This document shows positions 21,721-32,884 of a stretch of 64,000 nucleotides of DNA, one piece after another (the stretch's first letter is position 1; each line of letters begins with the position of its first letter). The DNA is from Eurosta solidaginis (lineage: Eukaryota > Arthropoda > Insecta > Diptera > Tephritidae). The position numbers and the translations under genes are program-made. The DNA lies in the NCBI RefSeq assembly GCF_040869045.1, contig NC_090320.1, positions 253,394,978 through 253,458,977 on the forward strand. The letters run 5' to 3'. The notes below the pieces were generated by a model, which saw nothing but the letters and a program-made list of their open reading frames with translations, made no database searches and was not told the origin of the DNA.

Positions 21721-23072
21721 GCGTGGTGGTCTCTTCCTACTTCTGCTTTGAAACTACAGCGTCAACTGACATAGTTTCTTTGCGGAGCGTATTCATACAA
21801 TCGCACATATTTCCTTATATACTCACCTTCGCTATCATAGACTGGGCCATACATCTTTCGAAGAACTTTTCTATCGAACAATCCAAGTGCCATCTCATAT
21901 TCTACCATCACCGGTCATGATTCCAAGATATACATAAGGACAGGTATAACGAGCGACTTATAGATCGTGACGTGGCGGCCACCGTGGTGTGATGGTAGCG
22001 TGCTCCGCCTATCACACCGTATGCCCTGGGTTCAACTCCCGGGCAAAGCAACATCAAAATTTTAGAAATAAGGTTTTTCAATTAGAAGAAAATTTTTCTA
22101 AGCGGGGTCGCCCCTCGGCAGTGTTTGGCAAGCGCTCCGGGTGTATTTCTGCCATGAAAAGCTCTCAGTGAAAACTCATCTGCCTTGCAGATGCCGTTCG
22201 GAGTCGGCATAAAACATGTAGGTCCCCTCCGGCCAATTTGTAGGGAAAATCAAGAGGAGCACGACGCAAATTGGAAGAGAAGCTCGGCCTTAGATCTCTT
22301 CGAAGGTTATCGCGCCTTACATTTATTTTTTTTATTTTTTTTTTTTTTTATAGATCGTGATGTGTGTTCGTCGCGAGAGAACTTAAATTCAAAATTGCCT
22401 ACTCAGTCCAATGTTGTACTTGTTTATAATAGTTATTCTCTAATTGATTTCTAAGCTGATATTGCTATTGTTGCTTCGCAGATATACAAAGTCCTTCACA
22501 GTCACGAATTTATATTTGAAAACAGTGGCGTGGCTGCCAAGGCGTGATTATTCCAAATCTGTCTGGGATAACGGCAACAGCAGGTACTTCGTTTTGTTCT
22601 TATTTATCACCTGAATCACTTTTTTATCTCCTTATCTAATCCAGAGAAGGCAGAACTCACAGCGCGTTTTTTAAGGCCAGTAGTTTCAATATCGTATCAG
22701 CATATGCCAGTAGTTGAACGCTTATATCAAAGATTTTGTCATCACAATTTAGGTTTGCTTCTAGAATTATCTTCTACAGCGTTATGTTTAAGAAATCGTA
22801 CGCCATGAAGTGGCCTTGTCTGAAACCCAAATTTGTTGCGACTGTCTGGCGAAGGTCCGTTCCAATCTCTATGAAGCTGGTGAAGTTGCTCAACGTCATT
22901 TAGCAGAGCCTAATAAACTTTGCAGTGAACTTAACTTCAGATGATGAGCGTCGAATTTTTTATCGCGAGTCTTTTCTACGACCTAGCGCACTGTAAAGCT
23001 TTGGTCGACTAGATAGAAGATTGTACGCGCTATTAAGCAGGCTGATTCCACGGTAGCGGTAGGCGCTGTCTG
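21721..23072 (-). mobile_element. LINE A6, diverged copy split by a SINE
   Basis: The two halves align with LINE A1. The 21830-21974 half carries the minus-strand equivalent of RKIYGP (CATACATCTTTCGAAGAACT) and the KSLI block. The 22349-23072 half continues with the QLKS/Q-S-NV block, KDTETTGL-type YADD-region sequence (GCATATGCCAGTAGTTG), the CAGGGT-type FRQG region and the FRPG region near 22990. Substitutions are far more numerous than in A1 or A4, so this is an older insertion. The interruption is precise, and the 16-bp duplication shows that the SINE came second. Confidence 0.82.
21975..22348 (+). mobile_element. tRNA-derived SINE (S1), full-length with target duplication
   Basis: Begins GCGGCCACCGTGGTGTGATG and carries a tRNA-like head: an A-box-like GTGGTGTGATGGTAGCG and a perfect B box GGTTCAACTCC near 22030. 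The head resembles tRNA-Asp/Gly, with ATC where an Asp tRNA has its GTC anticodon. A ~270-bp unrelated body follows (GCCATGAAAAGCTCTCAGTG, GAAGAGAAGCTCGGCC, GGTTATCGCGCC) and then a T/A-rich tail. Flanks TATAGATCGTGACGTG (21959-21974) and TATAGATCGTGATGTG (22349-22364) are a 16-bp target duplication with one change. The internal Pol III promoter is inferred from the boxes. Confidence 0.92.
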
Positions 23073-23084
23073 CGGGAACTTTTT

Positions 23085-23480
23085 TCTTGTATGCACATAA
23101 TAACATACTACGGGATACTATCATCTCTAAGCCGATACTAAGCAGTCACTTGTATCTACATAAACAAATCAATAATTATGTCTACACATATGTACATACA
23201 GCAGCGGAGAGTTACTCACAAAAGTATGCAATAATCAGCAAAGTAGTTCTCACACATACACGTGCATATTTCTGGGATACTCACAAAAGTATGCAATCTT
23301 TGGCGTACTAGTAAATTCTAGAAATAGAAACGCCTAGAATTATGCCAACGAGGAAACCGAAAATTATAAAAGCAGCACCAGCTGAGGCACGACCAATCAG
23401 TTTGATTTAAGCACGCCATCAGTTGCGAAGTATAAGTGTTATTAAAGTAGTCTAATAAAGAAGCCAAAGAAGGAAAAAAA
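23085..23480 (+). repeat. LTR-like repeat fragment L1
   Basis: ACTCACAAAAGTATGCAAT occurs twice (about 23214 and 23280). It is followed by a block with GCCAACGAGGAAACC, CAGTTTGATTTAAGCACGCC, then GCGAAGTATAAGTGTTATTA and CTAATAAAG. The order GACGAGG, TTGATTTAA-CACGC, AATAAAG recurs at 23690-23890 and partly at 50165-50310. An AATAAA-type signal near the end and the lack of coding frames suggest LTR or 3' UTR pieces; the class is inferred. Confidence 0.4.
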
Positions 23481-23689
23481 AAGCATTTTGGGTACATCAC
23501 TATACGAGTGAAGAAAAAAGAGCAAACAGGCACGTATGGATGAACACAGCAGCGCATATTACTCAGCCATATACACACATATGCATAGAAGGCATAGTGA
23601 GAGCGCATAATAGCTCAAACATGTTAACAACAGTTAAAAGCGCAGAAGTTTATACTCACATATATAAATACATATAACTAGTAGGCAAA

Positions 23690-23890
23690 CGTGAATATGA
23701 CATACAGAAATGAGAAATAAATAGGCAATTGTTCGAGAACGCTGTTCTTGAAAAGTCTACACTTTTGGAGAAATAGGCAAACGAGGAATTTGATTTTAAC
23801 ACGCTATAAGTAAAGTACGCGAATAATTAAATATTGAAGTCTACTACCATAGTAGTGTTGTAAATAAAGAACATTTTACTATACAAGGTG
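23690..23890 (+). repeat. LTR-like repeat fragment L2
   Basis: Contains TTGTTCGAGAACGCTGTTC, GAAAAGTCTACACTTTTGGA, GGCAAACGAGGAATTTGATT and TTAACACGC, then TAAATAAAGAAC. It shares motif order with L1 and with 50165-50310. No coding potential. Confidence 0.4.
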
Positions 23891-24580
23891 CAGAATGATC
23901 AAGAGTTTCTTAGAATTCTTTACAGTATTAAAAAGCAGACCAACGTTATTTGTGGAGCGATATCTCATGCAAAACCCTACTATCAAACAACCCAAGCAAA
24001 TAATCATAACAAAGTTGTGCTATTAATAGTCCAATCACTATAAAAGAAAACTTTATAATTTCCAAAAATATCAAATGGAACAAATGCTCGTAAAAGGTAG
24101 AATTGCAACAATCATAATAATAAACTACCATCAAAAAGTAAAACTTTGCGCACTTGTCAATAATTATATTAGCAATAAAATGGAGCAACAAAGCTACAAA
24201 AATGGAAAGGGTTTGCTAGTAGTTGATAAACAGGGATATTAAAAAAACATAACAATTTTACGTTTGAATTGTGAAATATTGAAGAGCTCTCGATAAGAGT
24301 ATGTCAAAATTTTTGGGTACGCTTTGACAAATCAATAAATTATAATGCAAAATACATAAGCAAATAGACGAAGGAAAATGATAAGGTAAAATGTGAAAAG
24401 GATATGTTATATTCATATACAGAATGTAATACATAAGCAAAGATATGATAACTAAATTAAAAATTCCAAAAACTAATAACGGGGGCGCAGCACGTGCATA
24501 TCAACCAATATGGAGCTAAGTTCTACCTTTGTAAATGCGTAAAGGCTTGACGGACTTCGATAACATTTTAAAGAGGGTGG
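23891..24580. other. Unassigned AT-rich stretch
   Basis: No gene or repeat recognised; the small frames here have no motifs. Confidence 0.35.
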
Positions 24581-24589
24581 AGCTGCAAT

Positions 24590-25665
24590 TATTTTGGTAT
24601 TACTTGGGCAGCGTGTTGTAAACATTTCTGAAATGTGACTTCGGAAGAATTTCGCAACTATATAGAAACCAATTCGGAACAATTTCAGGATCGCTTCTGG
24701 ATTACTTATTGACTTACTTAATTGGCGCTTAACCGTCTAAACGGTTATGGACGTCCAACAAGGCGCGCCAGTCGTTCCTTTGCTCCGCCAACCGGCGCCA
24801 ATTGGTCACAACAAGGGAGTTTAAATCGTTTTCCACCTGGTCCTTCCAACGGAGTGGGGGCCGCCCTCTACCTCTGCTTCCATAGGCGGGTTCCGATAGA
24901 AACACTTTCTTGGCCGGAGCATCATCTTTCATTCGCATAACATGGCCTAGCCAGCGCAGCCGCTGCGTTTTAATTCGCTGGACTATGTTGATGTCTGCGT
25001 ATAGCTCGTACAGCTCATCCTTAAATCTTCTTCGGTACTCGCCATCGCCAACGCGTAGAGGTCCATAAATCTTTCGAAGAACTTTTCTCTCGAACACTCC
25101 CAAAGCCGCTTCATCTGCTGTTGTCATGGTCCATGCTTCTGCCCCATATAGCAGGACGGGTATGATAAGTGACTTGTAGAGTATGATTTTCGTTCGCCGA
25201 GAGAGGACTTTACTTTTCAATTGCCTACCTAGTCCAAAGTAGCATTGATTGGCAAGATTGATTCTTCGCTGGATTTCAGTGCTTTCGGATTAGTTAAGTA
25301 TCATTTTGGGCAAAAATCAGCATAGTTTCACGACTATAACATGACCTTTTTGAAAAAGTAAGGACCACTTCAGATCCATTTCGAGACGAATTCGAATGGA
25401 TTTCAGGATCACTTTGAGATTATTTTAGGTATCATTTCGGAAAAGCTTCAGAATCATGTCGATACTGTTTCAGCACAATTTTGAGTTCAAGCGTCCTTTC
25501 TGGTACACTACGCGACTATTGGAATCATTTTGAGACTGTTTTCGGACCAATTTGGTACAATTTCAGGACAGTTTTAGGAACATTTCAGCATCACTTCGGG
25601 ATTGTTTTTGGAATAATTTCGAGATATATCCTGGATTGTTATCGGGAAATTCCCACCTCGTTTTT
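24590..25665. repeat. Degenerate short-motif array (ATTTCGGGA type), split by LINE A4
   Basis: 24600-24712 and 25275-25660 are chains of imperfect ~15-base units such as CAATTTCAGGATCGC, CATTTTGAGACTG, CAATTTCAGGACAG and CACTTCGGGATTG. The LINE between them was inserted into the array: flanks GCTTCTGGATTACTTA and GCTTTCGGATTAGTTA may be a target duplication or neighbouring array units. No protein is implied; the 73-aa frame at 25481-25702 is a by-product of the repeat. Confidence 0.65.
24713..25280 (-). mobile_element. LINE A4, 3' fragment
   Basis: A minus-strand 163-aa frame (25220-24729) carries RRTKIILYKSLI, EAWTMTTADEAALGVFERK, RKIYGPLRVGDGEYRRRF, GHVMRMKDD and GRPPLRWKDQVENDL. It is nearly identical to A1 and A5 over this part, so it is among the youngest A copies. 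The tail reads GCCAATTAAGTAAGT on the minus strand. It is truncated at the IQRRINLANQ block (25280). Confidence 0.9.
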
Positions 25666-26639
25666 GTTTAAGGGAGTGTGCCTTACTTGCTTTTCTAGAT
25701 AGAGGTAGGTACGTTTGGGTAAAACAAGGTCTGAAAAGAAAAAAAAAAAAAAAAACAAACATGAAAATCTTTCTGAATCGACACGCGTTTCGTCAAATTT
25801 CAAAAACTTTATCTAAGTCCGTCATTTGCTTACGCATAGACAAAGGTGAAATTTAACTCAATTAGTTGATTTGGTTTCAGGAAGTGTTCCTAATTTGCAA
25901 CAAAATACCAATAGAAATTCTTGATTATGAGTTTTCGAACAGAAATGCTTTCGATATGCAGATAGGTGCATTAAATTCATAATAATAATACTTTTCTGCA
26001 GTCTGGGTTTTTTTTGGCAGAGTATCTTGCTTTAAATTATTGAAATTTTCAATGTGTTCTCGATAGGGCGCTGGCACCAAAGTCTATAGATATATACTGG
26101 CAAATATGAATCAACGTTGCTGGTCCTCAAAAAAAAAAAATTTAAATCTAACTAAATTTGTTACAAAAATTCAACCCTTGATTGAATGCTTTTTCTTTAA
26201 TTTATTACCTCGTCTCAAAACAGGCGAAATGAATTTATTACTCACTGAGTACTCACTATACATACATTCTCTAAGAGCTCTTTTTCAAGATATTTGCTTT
26301 GGTTACCCCTTCAATAGAAAAAGATTTTGAAAATTTTTGTAGGGTTCCTGCTCGGGCGCCAGCTTCTGATCCTTAACACACAGTCTCGTTAGTTGGTTGC
26401 ACCTGTGCTGCCCGGCCGCCAAGACCGAGCCCATATAGTGCTCAAAATGCCATTCTCATACACGTTCTCCTGGAATAAATAGGCTATCATTTATACTAAA
26501 CTACTGTGCAATTAGCTTTTTTTTTACTCAAATAGTTTTCTTGGGTCAATAAACCTGTTGATGTTATTTTTGGAGCATTTAAATATATATGTTTTTTTTT
26601 TTTCTTTAGTCTGGCCAAATTTTTTTTGTGATCCTACAT
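25666..26639. other. Unassigned stretch
   Basis: AT-rich with a poly-A run at 25738-25756 and T-runs at 26516-26525 and 26591-26605. No gene recognised. Confidence 0.35.
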
Positions 26640-27362
26640 GATTATCGATGCTTAGCAATACGGGAGCCCTTAAAACAACCCCGACGGCTGCACTGTATGC
26701 CATTTTCCACATTTCACCTGTAGACCTGGTAGCAAAGAACATTGCATTAACAACCGGAACCAGGCTCGGTGCCTCGGGGCAGCTTGAGCGCCGACCATAA
26801 GGCCATAGTAGTATAGCGTCATCAATCACAAGACGAACGGACTACCTGATTCCCTATTTGCGCTTTGAGGGAGATCTTAAGGCTACAATAGAGGTGGACG
26901 GTTGGCGCAAGGGGGCGCAAATGGCGGACGAGGCGGTACATGTGTACACAAATGGTTCCAAATTAGTGGAAGGAGTAGTGTCTGCGGTATACTGTGCTGA
27001 TCCGAAAATGAGCAGATCCTACAGACTGCCGGATTACTGTAGCGTTTTCCAAGCGGAAATATTAGCCGTAACAAAAGCAATAGAAATCCCGGAAGGGAAT
27101 AGCTTATGCTGCAACCGTGTTACCTTTTATTTTGACAGTCAAGCAGCAATTAAGGCAATAATCTCGCATAGCACAGCATCTAAATGTGTGCTAGAGTGCA
27201 AGCAGTCTCCGGAGAGAATCGGGATAGGGAGAAGCATACATCTATATTGGGTCCCAGGGCATATGGGAATAGATGGGAATCAAAAAGCGCACGAACTAGC
27301 TAAAAAGACGCATCCCGTAGGCGTCCCAATTAAACTGGACGAGATTATGCGAAGGCAGGAGT
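26640..27362 (+). mobile_element. LINE B1, RNase H region
   Basis: Starts with a frame similar to TTPTAALYAIFHISPVDLVA and LTTGTRLGASGQLERRP. It continues in the frame 26858-27469 with IPYLRFEGDLKATIEVDGW, VYTNGSKLVEG (the catalytic Asp of TDGS is replaced by Asn), YRLPDYCSVFQAEILAVTKA, FYFDSQAAIKAI and YWVPGHMGIDGNQKAHELAK (the final Asp is replaced by His). Two RNase H active-site positions are therefore lost. Similarity to LINE B2 stops at about 27362; the remaining frame to 27469 is not LINE. No reverse transcriptase is present. Confidence 0.88.
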
Positions 27363-27527
27363 TCTATCAATCAAACATCTATAAACTTACGCGCGATTAC
27401 GCTGCCATCTGGCGATTGTTAGCAACTGCCGGTAATGCAGTGTTAGTCCTAATCAAATATTCACAATAGTGCCATAGTACAAGCAGATATCTTTGTGTGC
27501 TCACAATCGTTATTTTTTAACAAATTA

Positions 27528-27890
27528 AAAAAAAAAAAATAAAATAAATGTAAGGCGCGATAACCTCCGAAGAGATCGATTCTCTTCCAATTTGCGTCGT
27601 GCTCCTCTTGATTTTTCCCTACAAATTGGCCGGACGGGACCTACATGTTTTATGTCGACTCCGAACGGCATCTGCAAGGCAGACGAGTTTTCACTGAGAG
27701 CTTTTCATGGCAGAAATACAATCGGAGCGCTTGCCAGACACTGCCGAGGGGCGATCCCGCTTAGAAAAATTTTCTTCTAATTGAAAAATCTTATTTCTAA
27801 AATTTTGACGTTGCTTTGCCCGGGAGTTGAACCCAGGGCATACGGTGTGATAGGCGGAGCACGCTACCATCACACCACGGTGGCCGCCGT
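27528..27890 (-). mobile_element. tRNA-derived SINE (S1), full-length with target duplication
   Basis: Same family as 21975-22348, reversed. The head ends at 27890 (CACCACGGTGGCCGCC), and the B box lies near 27826 (GGAGTTGAACC on this strand). The body has TCTCTTCCAATTTGCG, GGTCCCGTCCGGCC on the opposite strand, and GGCGCGATAACC near 27557, with an A-rich tail at 27528-27545. Flanks ATTTTTTAACAAATTA (27512-27527) and AATTTTTAACAAATTA (27891-27906) are a 16-bp duplication with one change. It is about 97% like the 58 kb copy by eye. Confidence 0.92.
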
Positions 27891-27906
27891 AATTTTTAAC
27901 AAATTA

Positions 27907-28374
27907 TTTTAATAAAATATAGCTAAAAAAAAGTATTACGATCAATAATGCCCAAAGCTCGCTAATAGCACGAATCCCCATTTTTACAACCAAAACTGTA
28001 TAGATTTGATTCCAAATAAGAGCGAAAAAGGAGACCTGCACATAAAAACAGCAATTAGAAATAATATAAAATAGGAAAAAATTTTCAATATTTCAAGATG
28101 TTCATACTTTTTCAAACTTAAAATAAATGTGAGTGCTCTTCTGCATATATTCGTAGATAATTGAATATATACGGAATTGTGTACGTACCTATCGTGCCAG
28201 CTGTTCACCTTTCCGCAGTCACATAATTTCCCCATCTCATCAACAATTTCATTCTTCAGATTCTTTGCAATCTATTTGACTTTTTACTTAACGACAAACT
28301 TTTTTTTTATATTATCGAACATGTGAAATCAATCCCATCAAAGGCATGACCGCCATTACAAATGTGGCTAAAAC
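27907..28374. other. Unassigned AT-rich stretch
   Basis: No gene or repeat recognised. Confidence 0.35.
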
Positions 28375-28964
28375 TACCCTACAATAAATCATGTGATTAA
28401 TCCCCAAAGAGATTGGTCTACGATTGATATCTTTTTTCGGCCATAATTGATGCCCTTTAGTCCCTTTGGGGTACAGCTGAGATTAGTCCGTTTGAAATCT
28501 ATGGAGCATGTTTTAGGAAATATTAAAAAAAACGGCAACAGTGAGTAAAATAAAAAGGATTACAGGTGGTTGAATCGAATTATTTAGGAAAAATGCGGAG
28601 CTTTATACCGAACCTAAATTACTAGGACTTAACGACTACGCCGGAGTTAGGGTTAAAATTTCGGATAATATTTTTTATTCCTTTTTGAAAAGCGGGCGAA
28701 TGAAAAATGCGAGTGGGCCCTATTTGAATTCTTATTGAACCGAAAAGGGTCTAGTCTTCATATGTTCCCATATGGATGCCAAGGGGATATGTCCTATCGA
28801 TCCCTTTCGGGTATAAATGGGTACAATTAGTCTCTTCATAGAACATACTCAAACAAATGGGAACAGTTTAACTCATACAAAGAGATCAAAACTGGCGTTG
28901 GTCGCATACTCCTTTGCGACTAATCCTGGATTCATCGTACACTAATCGCATTTTCTGCAGGGTA
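28375..28964. mobile_element. Candidate TIR element with TA flanks
   Basis: The left end reads CCCTACAATAAATC with GTGATTAATCC. The right end, reversed, reads CCCTGCAGAAAAT with GCGATTAGTG. Both are flanked by TA (28375-28376 and 28963-28964), giving a 586-bp element. Inside, two similar blocks, CCCTTTGGGGTACA and CCCTTTCGGGTATAAATGGG, recur. There is no transposase frame, so it would be non-autonomous. TA duplication suggests a Tc1/mariner-like mechanism, but a 2-bp match is weak. Confidence 0.5.
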
Positions 28965-30089
28965 CATACAACTCTACATACCCATACATACACACTTACT
29001 CGCTCTCTGTGTTTTTGTGTGCTAATCCAATCATTTTATGCTGAATATTTTCTTTTTAAAATTTTCCGAACATCGGTTGATTTTGCATAAATTTATTTTC
29101 TTCAACTATTTTCTTCTTTTTTCTGTTTTGTTCAGCTGTCTTCTACTATACTTAGCAATATGACGCCACTCATGTTGAACTGTTGGCCTCTGCTCTGCGT
29201 CTCATTTCACTTGCTTTACCGGTTAACGAACCAGAATGTTTATGAGACCTTTGTTGCGCCGCTGCTACATGAATTTTTGCATGACTTTGAACAAATCGCC
29301 CTCTGCAAGATAAACTTAAAATATCTTTTTATGCAAGCTTCATTGCTTTTTAAAACTTTTAAAACTTTGAAAGCTTGAATTAAAAAAAAAAAATATCTAA
29401 GATAACTTCAATCTCGCCTAATATCTTCGTTCAACAAAATTCACAAAATGTGAATGCCTTCACTATGGGGGGTTTACGCATTTGGGTGTAGTGTTTTAAA
29501 CTTTTGGGACTTTTAGCAAAATATTTCGTTTTTGGTCAGCCGACGCAGATGTTGCCAACGCCTACTAACCAGCTGTCCCGCATAGAAGCTTATTTGGTTA
29601 TTCAGCTACCCCTTTCGCTTCTTATTCGTCTTTGTTTGTTTATATATTTTTATACCACTTTTTTACTTTTTTATTATTATTTTTTGTTTTTGCAGCGTAA
29701 TTAATCTAAATAATACTTTTACCATTTCTTTTCTTAAGCTGTCCATCTTTCCTGCCCATAATCTCTGCCAATGCTGGGGTTTTCAGCGATATAAAATTCG
29801 TATATAATTAGGGTTAAATTGGCTGGTGGTGCAGAAAGGTTATTGTAGATGGCTGCTTTTAAAAATTTGGATCAGAAATTGCATTTTTATTTTCAGCATT
29901 GGTAGGTTTTTTATTATACCCTGCTGTTTTATTGGCAGAGAGTATTTGGTTGCACATACGGTATTATAAATTCTCGTAAAAGAGACTAGATAGAGATAAA
30001 CGTTACATCGAACTTGGGCCAAAAACCCAGCTTTGTTATTCGACAAACTTGAAGTAATCACTGACGAAATAGTAAGGTCATCACATCTT
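28965..30089. other. Unassigned AT-rich stretch
   Basis: Contains several short frames without motifs and a few T-rich runs. Nothing recognised. Confidence 0.35.
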
Positions 30090-30981
30090 TACGTTAAAGC
30101 CGACGCTGAGGTTGAAGGTCTACTCTTATGCATGCCAGCAGATAGGCCTTAGAATTGTTTCAAGAAAACGCTAGTTGAACGCTTAACACTATTTAAGGAT
30201 GCACGTCCGCAACTGCAGTTCGACAAGGTAACACTGGGCTACAGAAAACCATCACAGAGTATGCGCCAGCTAAAGAGCCTAGATCATTCCGTGCCTGAAC
30301 ATATTTAATACGCCAAGTAGCTCAACAGGTTACCGATGAAAATGCAGCCCATACCAATGATTATACTGATAAAATACGCAAAATCGGTTTGCTGGCAGCA
30401 CAAATAAATACCGTACAAAAGCCAACGACAATAGCCTTAGAGGCAACATTTTACCGTCTGAAAGTTTCGATTAATAAGTTAAGCTGCTTTTAAAGAGCAA
30501 ATCAGCACACGCTCTCCGTTTCGCTCGAGACCTCTTTCGAATGCTCGAGAAGCCTCATCAGCACTCGAAAGTAATACGTGCTGGCATCATCAACGTTTCG
30601 GTAGTAATCCCAAACAGTGTAGAGCTCCTTGCTCCTTTTAGGGAAAAAAGAGTTAATCATTTAATATCAAATTGCGTCTTCGTAACTGATCGTGTTACCA
30701 AAGTTTGGCGCTGATTTATGCAACTACTTCCTTTTTGCCGTAAATGGCTCAGCGATCAACACATATGGCTGTATAATTCTAACGCTGAACTTCAACCTGA
30801 GACGAAATTTCAAATTGTGCTTTGATGTAGCTGACACGACTAAACCTTTTATTGGCGCATTTTGGCATTTCACCTGATCTAACCAAAGCTGCCTCATTGA
30901 CCCAACAACTAGCTTAACGGCCTCATACAAAGTGTCGTTATAAGCAATTGTATCAGAAATAAAAGTTTCACCCAATTCTAC
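30090..30981 (+). pseudogene. Gypsy-type gag/protease remnant
   Basis: Broken plus-strand frames. About 30168-30300 encodes LVERLTLFKDARPQLQ and VTLGYRKPSQSMRQLKSL, a typical Ty3/Gypsy Gag segment. About 30580-30600 reads CWHHQRFGSNPKQCRAPC, a zinc-knuckle-like block. FVTDRVTKVW follows near 30680, and the frame 30692-30877 reads FGADLCNYF, AVNGSAINTYG, LTLNFNLRRNFK and ADTTKPFIGAF. This is the retropepsin region: the DTGAD active-site motif is reduced to FGAD. Stops and deletions show it is dead. LTRs were not found. LINE B2 interrupts it at about 30982. Confidence 0.8.
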
Positions 30982-30983
30982 AT

Positions 30984-32072
30984 TGTAGTATAGCGTCATC
31001 AATCACAAGAATAATAGAATACATGATTCCCTATCTGCGCTTCGAGGAAGATCTTAAGGCCACAATAGAGGTGTAAGGTTGGCGCAAGGGTGTGCAAATG
31101 ACGGACGAGGCGATACATGTGTACACCGATGGTTCCAAATTAGTGGAAGGAGTAGGGTCTGCGGTATATTGCGCTGATCCGGAAATAAGCAGATCCTACA
31201 GGCTGCCGGATTACTGTAGCGTTTTCCAAGCGGAAATATTAGCCGTAACCAAAGCAGCAGAAACCCTGGAGGAGAATAGCTTAAGCTGCAACCGTGTTAA
31301 CTTTTATATTGACAGTCAAGCAGCAATTAAGGCAATAATCTCGCATAGCACAGCAGCTAAATGCGTGTTAGAGTGTAAGCAGTCTCTGGAGAGAATCGGG
31401 ACAGGGAGAAGCATACATCTATTTTTGGTCCCAGGGCATATGGGAATAGATGGGAATGAAAAAGCGGACGAACTAGCTAAAAAGGGCGCATCCCTTGAAG
31501 CTTTCTATGTAGATGTCCCAATTAGATTGGGCGAGATTAAGCGAAGGCGAGAGGTGCACATGATCGAGCAAGCGAAAAAGGCGTGGGTTCAAGCGCGGGG
31601 CTGTAAAGTGTCGAAAATTATGTGTAGGCCTTGCAACCTTAGACTAACACAGTTGCTTCTATCATTAAAAAGAGAGGACTGTAGACTCATGACGGGTATT
31701 CTGACTGGACACTGCCTTCTGGCGTCACATGCCTTTAAATTAGGCTTGGTCAGTGATGGCAGATGCAGGAAGTGCGGGTTGTAGGAGGAAACGATCCAGC
31801 ACGTTCTGTGCTCGTGCCCTGCACTTGCCAGGCTAAGACTCCAGCTATTAGGAGTGATACAGATGCCAGATCTAGAAGCAGCAAATGGCTTAAGTCCTAG
31901 GAAGCTTCTAGTATTTGCCAAGAGGACGGTGTTATTTTATAACATAGGTCCTGGTTTTTGTTAGGGTTTTTCAGTTTGGTCGTTAAAACAAACTTCTGTT
32001 AACACTACGGACTCAATCAGTCTATGTGAGGTCCTCATGCACCGGCCAGTTCAACCTACCTACCTACATGGC
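30984..32072 (+). mobile_element. LINE B2, RNase H to 3' end, best B copy
   Basis: The frame 31092-31784 (230 aa) carries VYTDGSKLVEGVGSAVY (catalytic Asp kept), YRLPDYCSVFQAEI (Glu), FYIDSQAAIKAIISHST (Asp) and VPGHMGIDGNEKADELA (Asp), so the four RNase H acidic positions are present. It then continues with RLGEIKRRREVH, LSLKREDCRLMTGILTGHCL and CRKCGL. A stop there separates it from the rest of the Cys/His finger (EETIQHVLCSC). The 3' end reads CTCATGCACCGGCCAGTTCA followed by CCTACCTACCTAC. It starts abruptly within the Gypsy remnant, so it is 5'-truncated. I/Loa-type LINE is inferred from the RNase H domain. Confidence 0.9.
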
Positions 32073-32884
32073 CGGATCTTCTCAGAATATCTCAAATTTC
32101 ATGAAACCACCACATCTTTCTTTTCACTCGATATTTTTCAAGATAACTTGTTCATCCCTCAGTTCCCTTCACATTCGCTCGTTCGCTGTTCCCTTAACAT
32201 TGTTTACTTCACACGAAATTTCGCACCACCCTATTCCTATTCTAAAAATCATTCAACAGAGATTATTTGAATAAAACATAACGAACAGTCTCTCGAAGTA
32301 TCGGCGATGTAAAATAATTCGAGTTTGAATAGTCGAACCCGAAGAATCGAATAATTTGAATATTCGATGAATCGAATACCACAAACTATTTACTTTAGAC
32401 TAAAATTTTATTCTATTTAAAACTGCATATCCAAAAATGTTTCTTATAATTTAAAAATATATGCATAATATTTTTCAATTTTTCGAAAATGTTTTTTCTA
32501 TTAGTTTGCGCAAATCCAGTTACACAATGAATACAATTTTTTTCTAAAAATAAAATTGTCACTGCTTATTTGCGTGTTCCAGATTTTCTTCCATATGAAA
32601 AATTAAAAAATTTAAAACACTCTTCCAATTAAAGATTTTCAAAAATCAATTTGAATTTTGAGAAATTTATTACATTTCCTTTTTTACACTAAAATTGAAT
32701 GTGAAACAATACAGCATACTTAAAATTAATTTTCAAAATTTTAAATAAAAAATTCGAAATTTCTCGAATTTTCGAAAGTGGTTTGCGATTTGTTTGCTTA
32801 GTTTTAGTTATACAATTAATAAAAAATATTTTCTTAAATTAACGGAAATGGAAAAAAAGAGTACTAAAGATGGCATTTCGATTT
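32073..32884. other. AT-rich unassigned DNA with repeat H trace
   Basis: 32340-32880 is AT-rich and contains AAAATTGTCACTGCTTATTT, like the H motif at 5340. 32290-32380 has repeated TTCGAAT/GAATCG units. No gene. Confidence 0.4.

Noticed and set aside
21975..22060. Functional tRNA gene
   Set aside because: The tRNA-like head is part of a multi-copy SINE with a body, tail and target duplications, and the acceptor stem is not complementary.
22185..22454. 89-aa frame starting MQMPFGVGIKHVGP, repeated in reverse at 58151-58381
   Set aside because: Lies in the SINE body; it recurs because the SINE recurs.
23085..23890. Pair of LTRs bounding an element
   Set aside because: The two patches share motif order but not length or clean ends, and there is no coding sequence between them.
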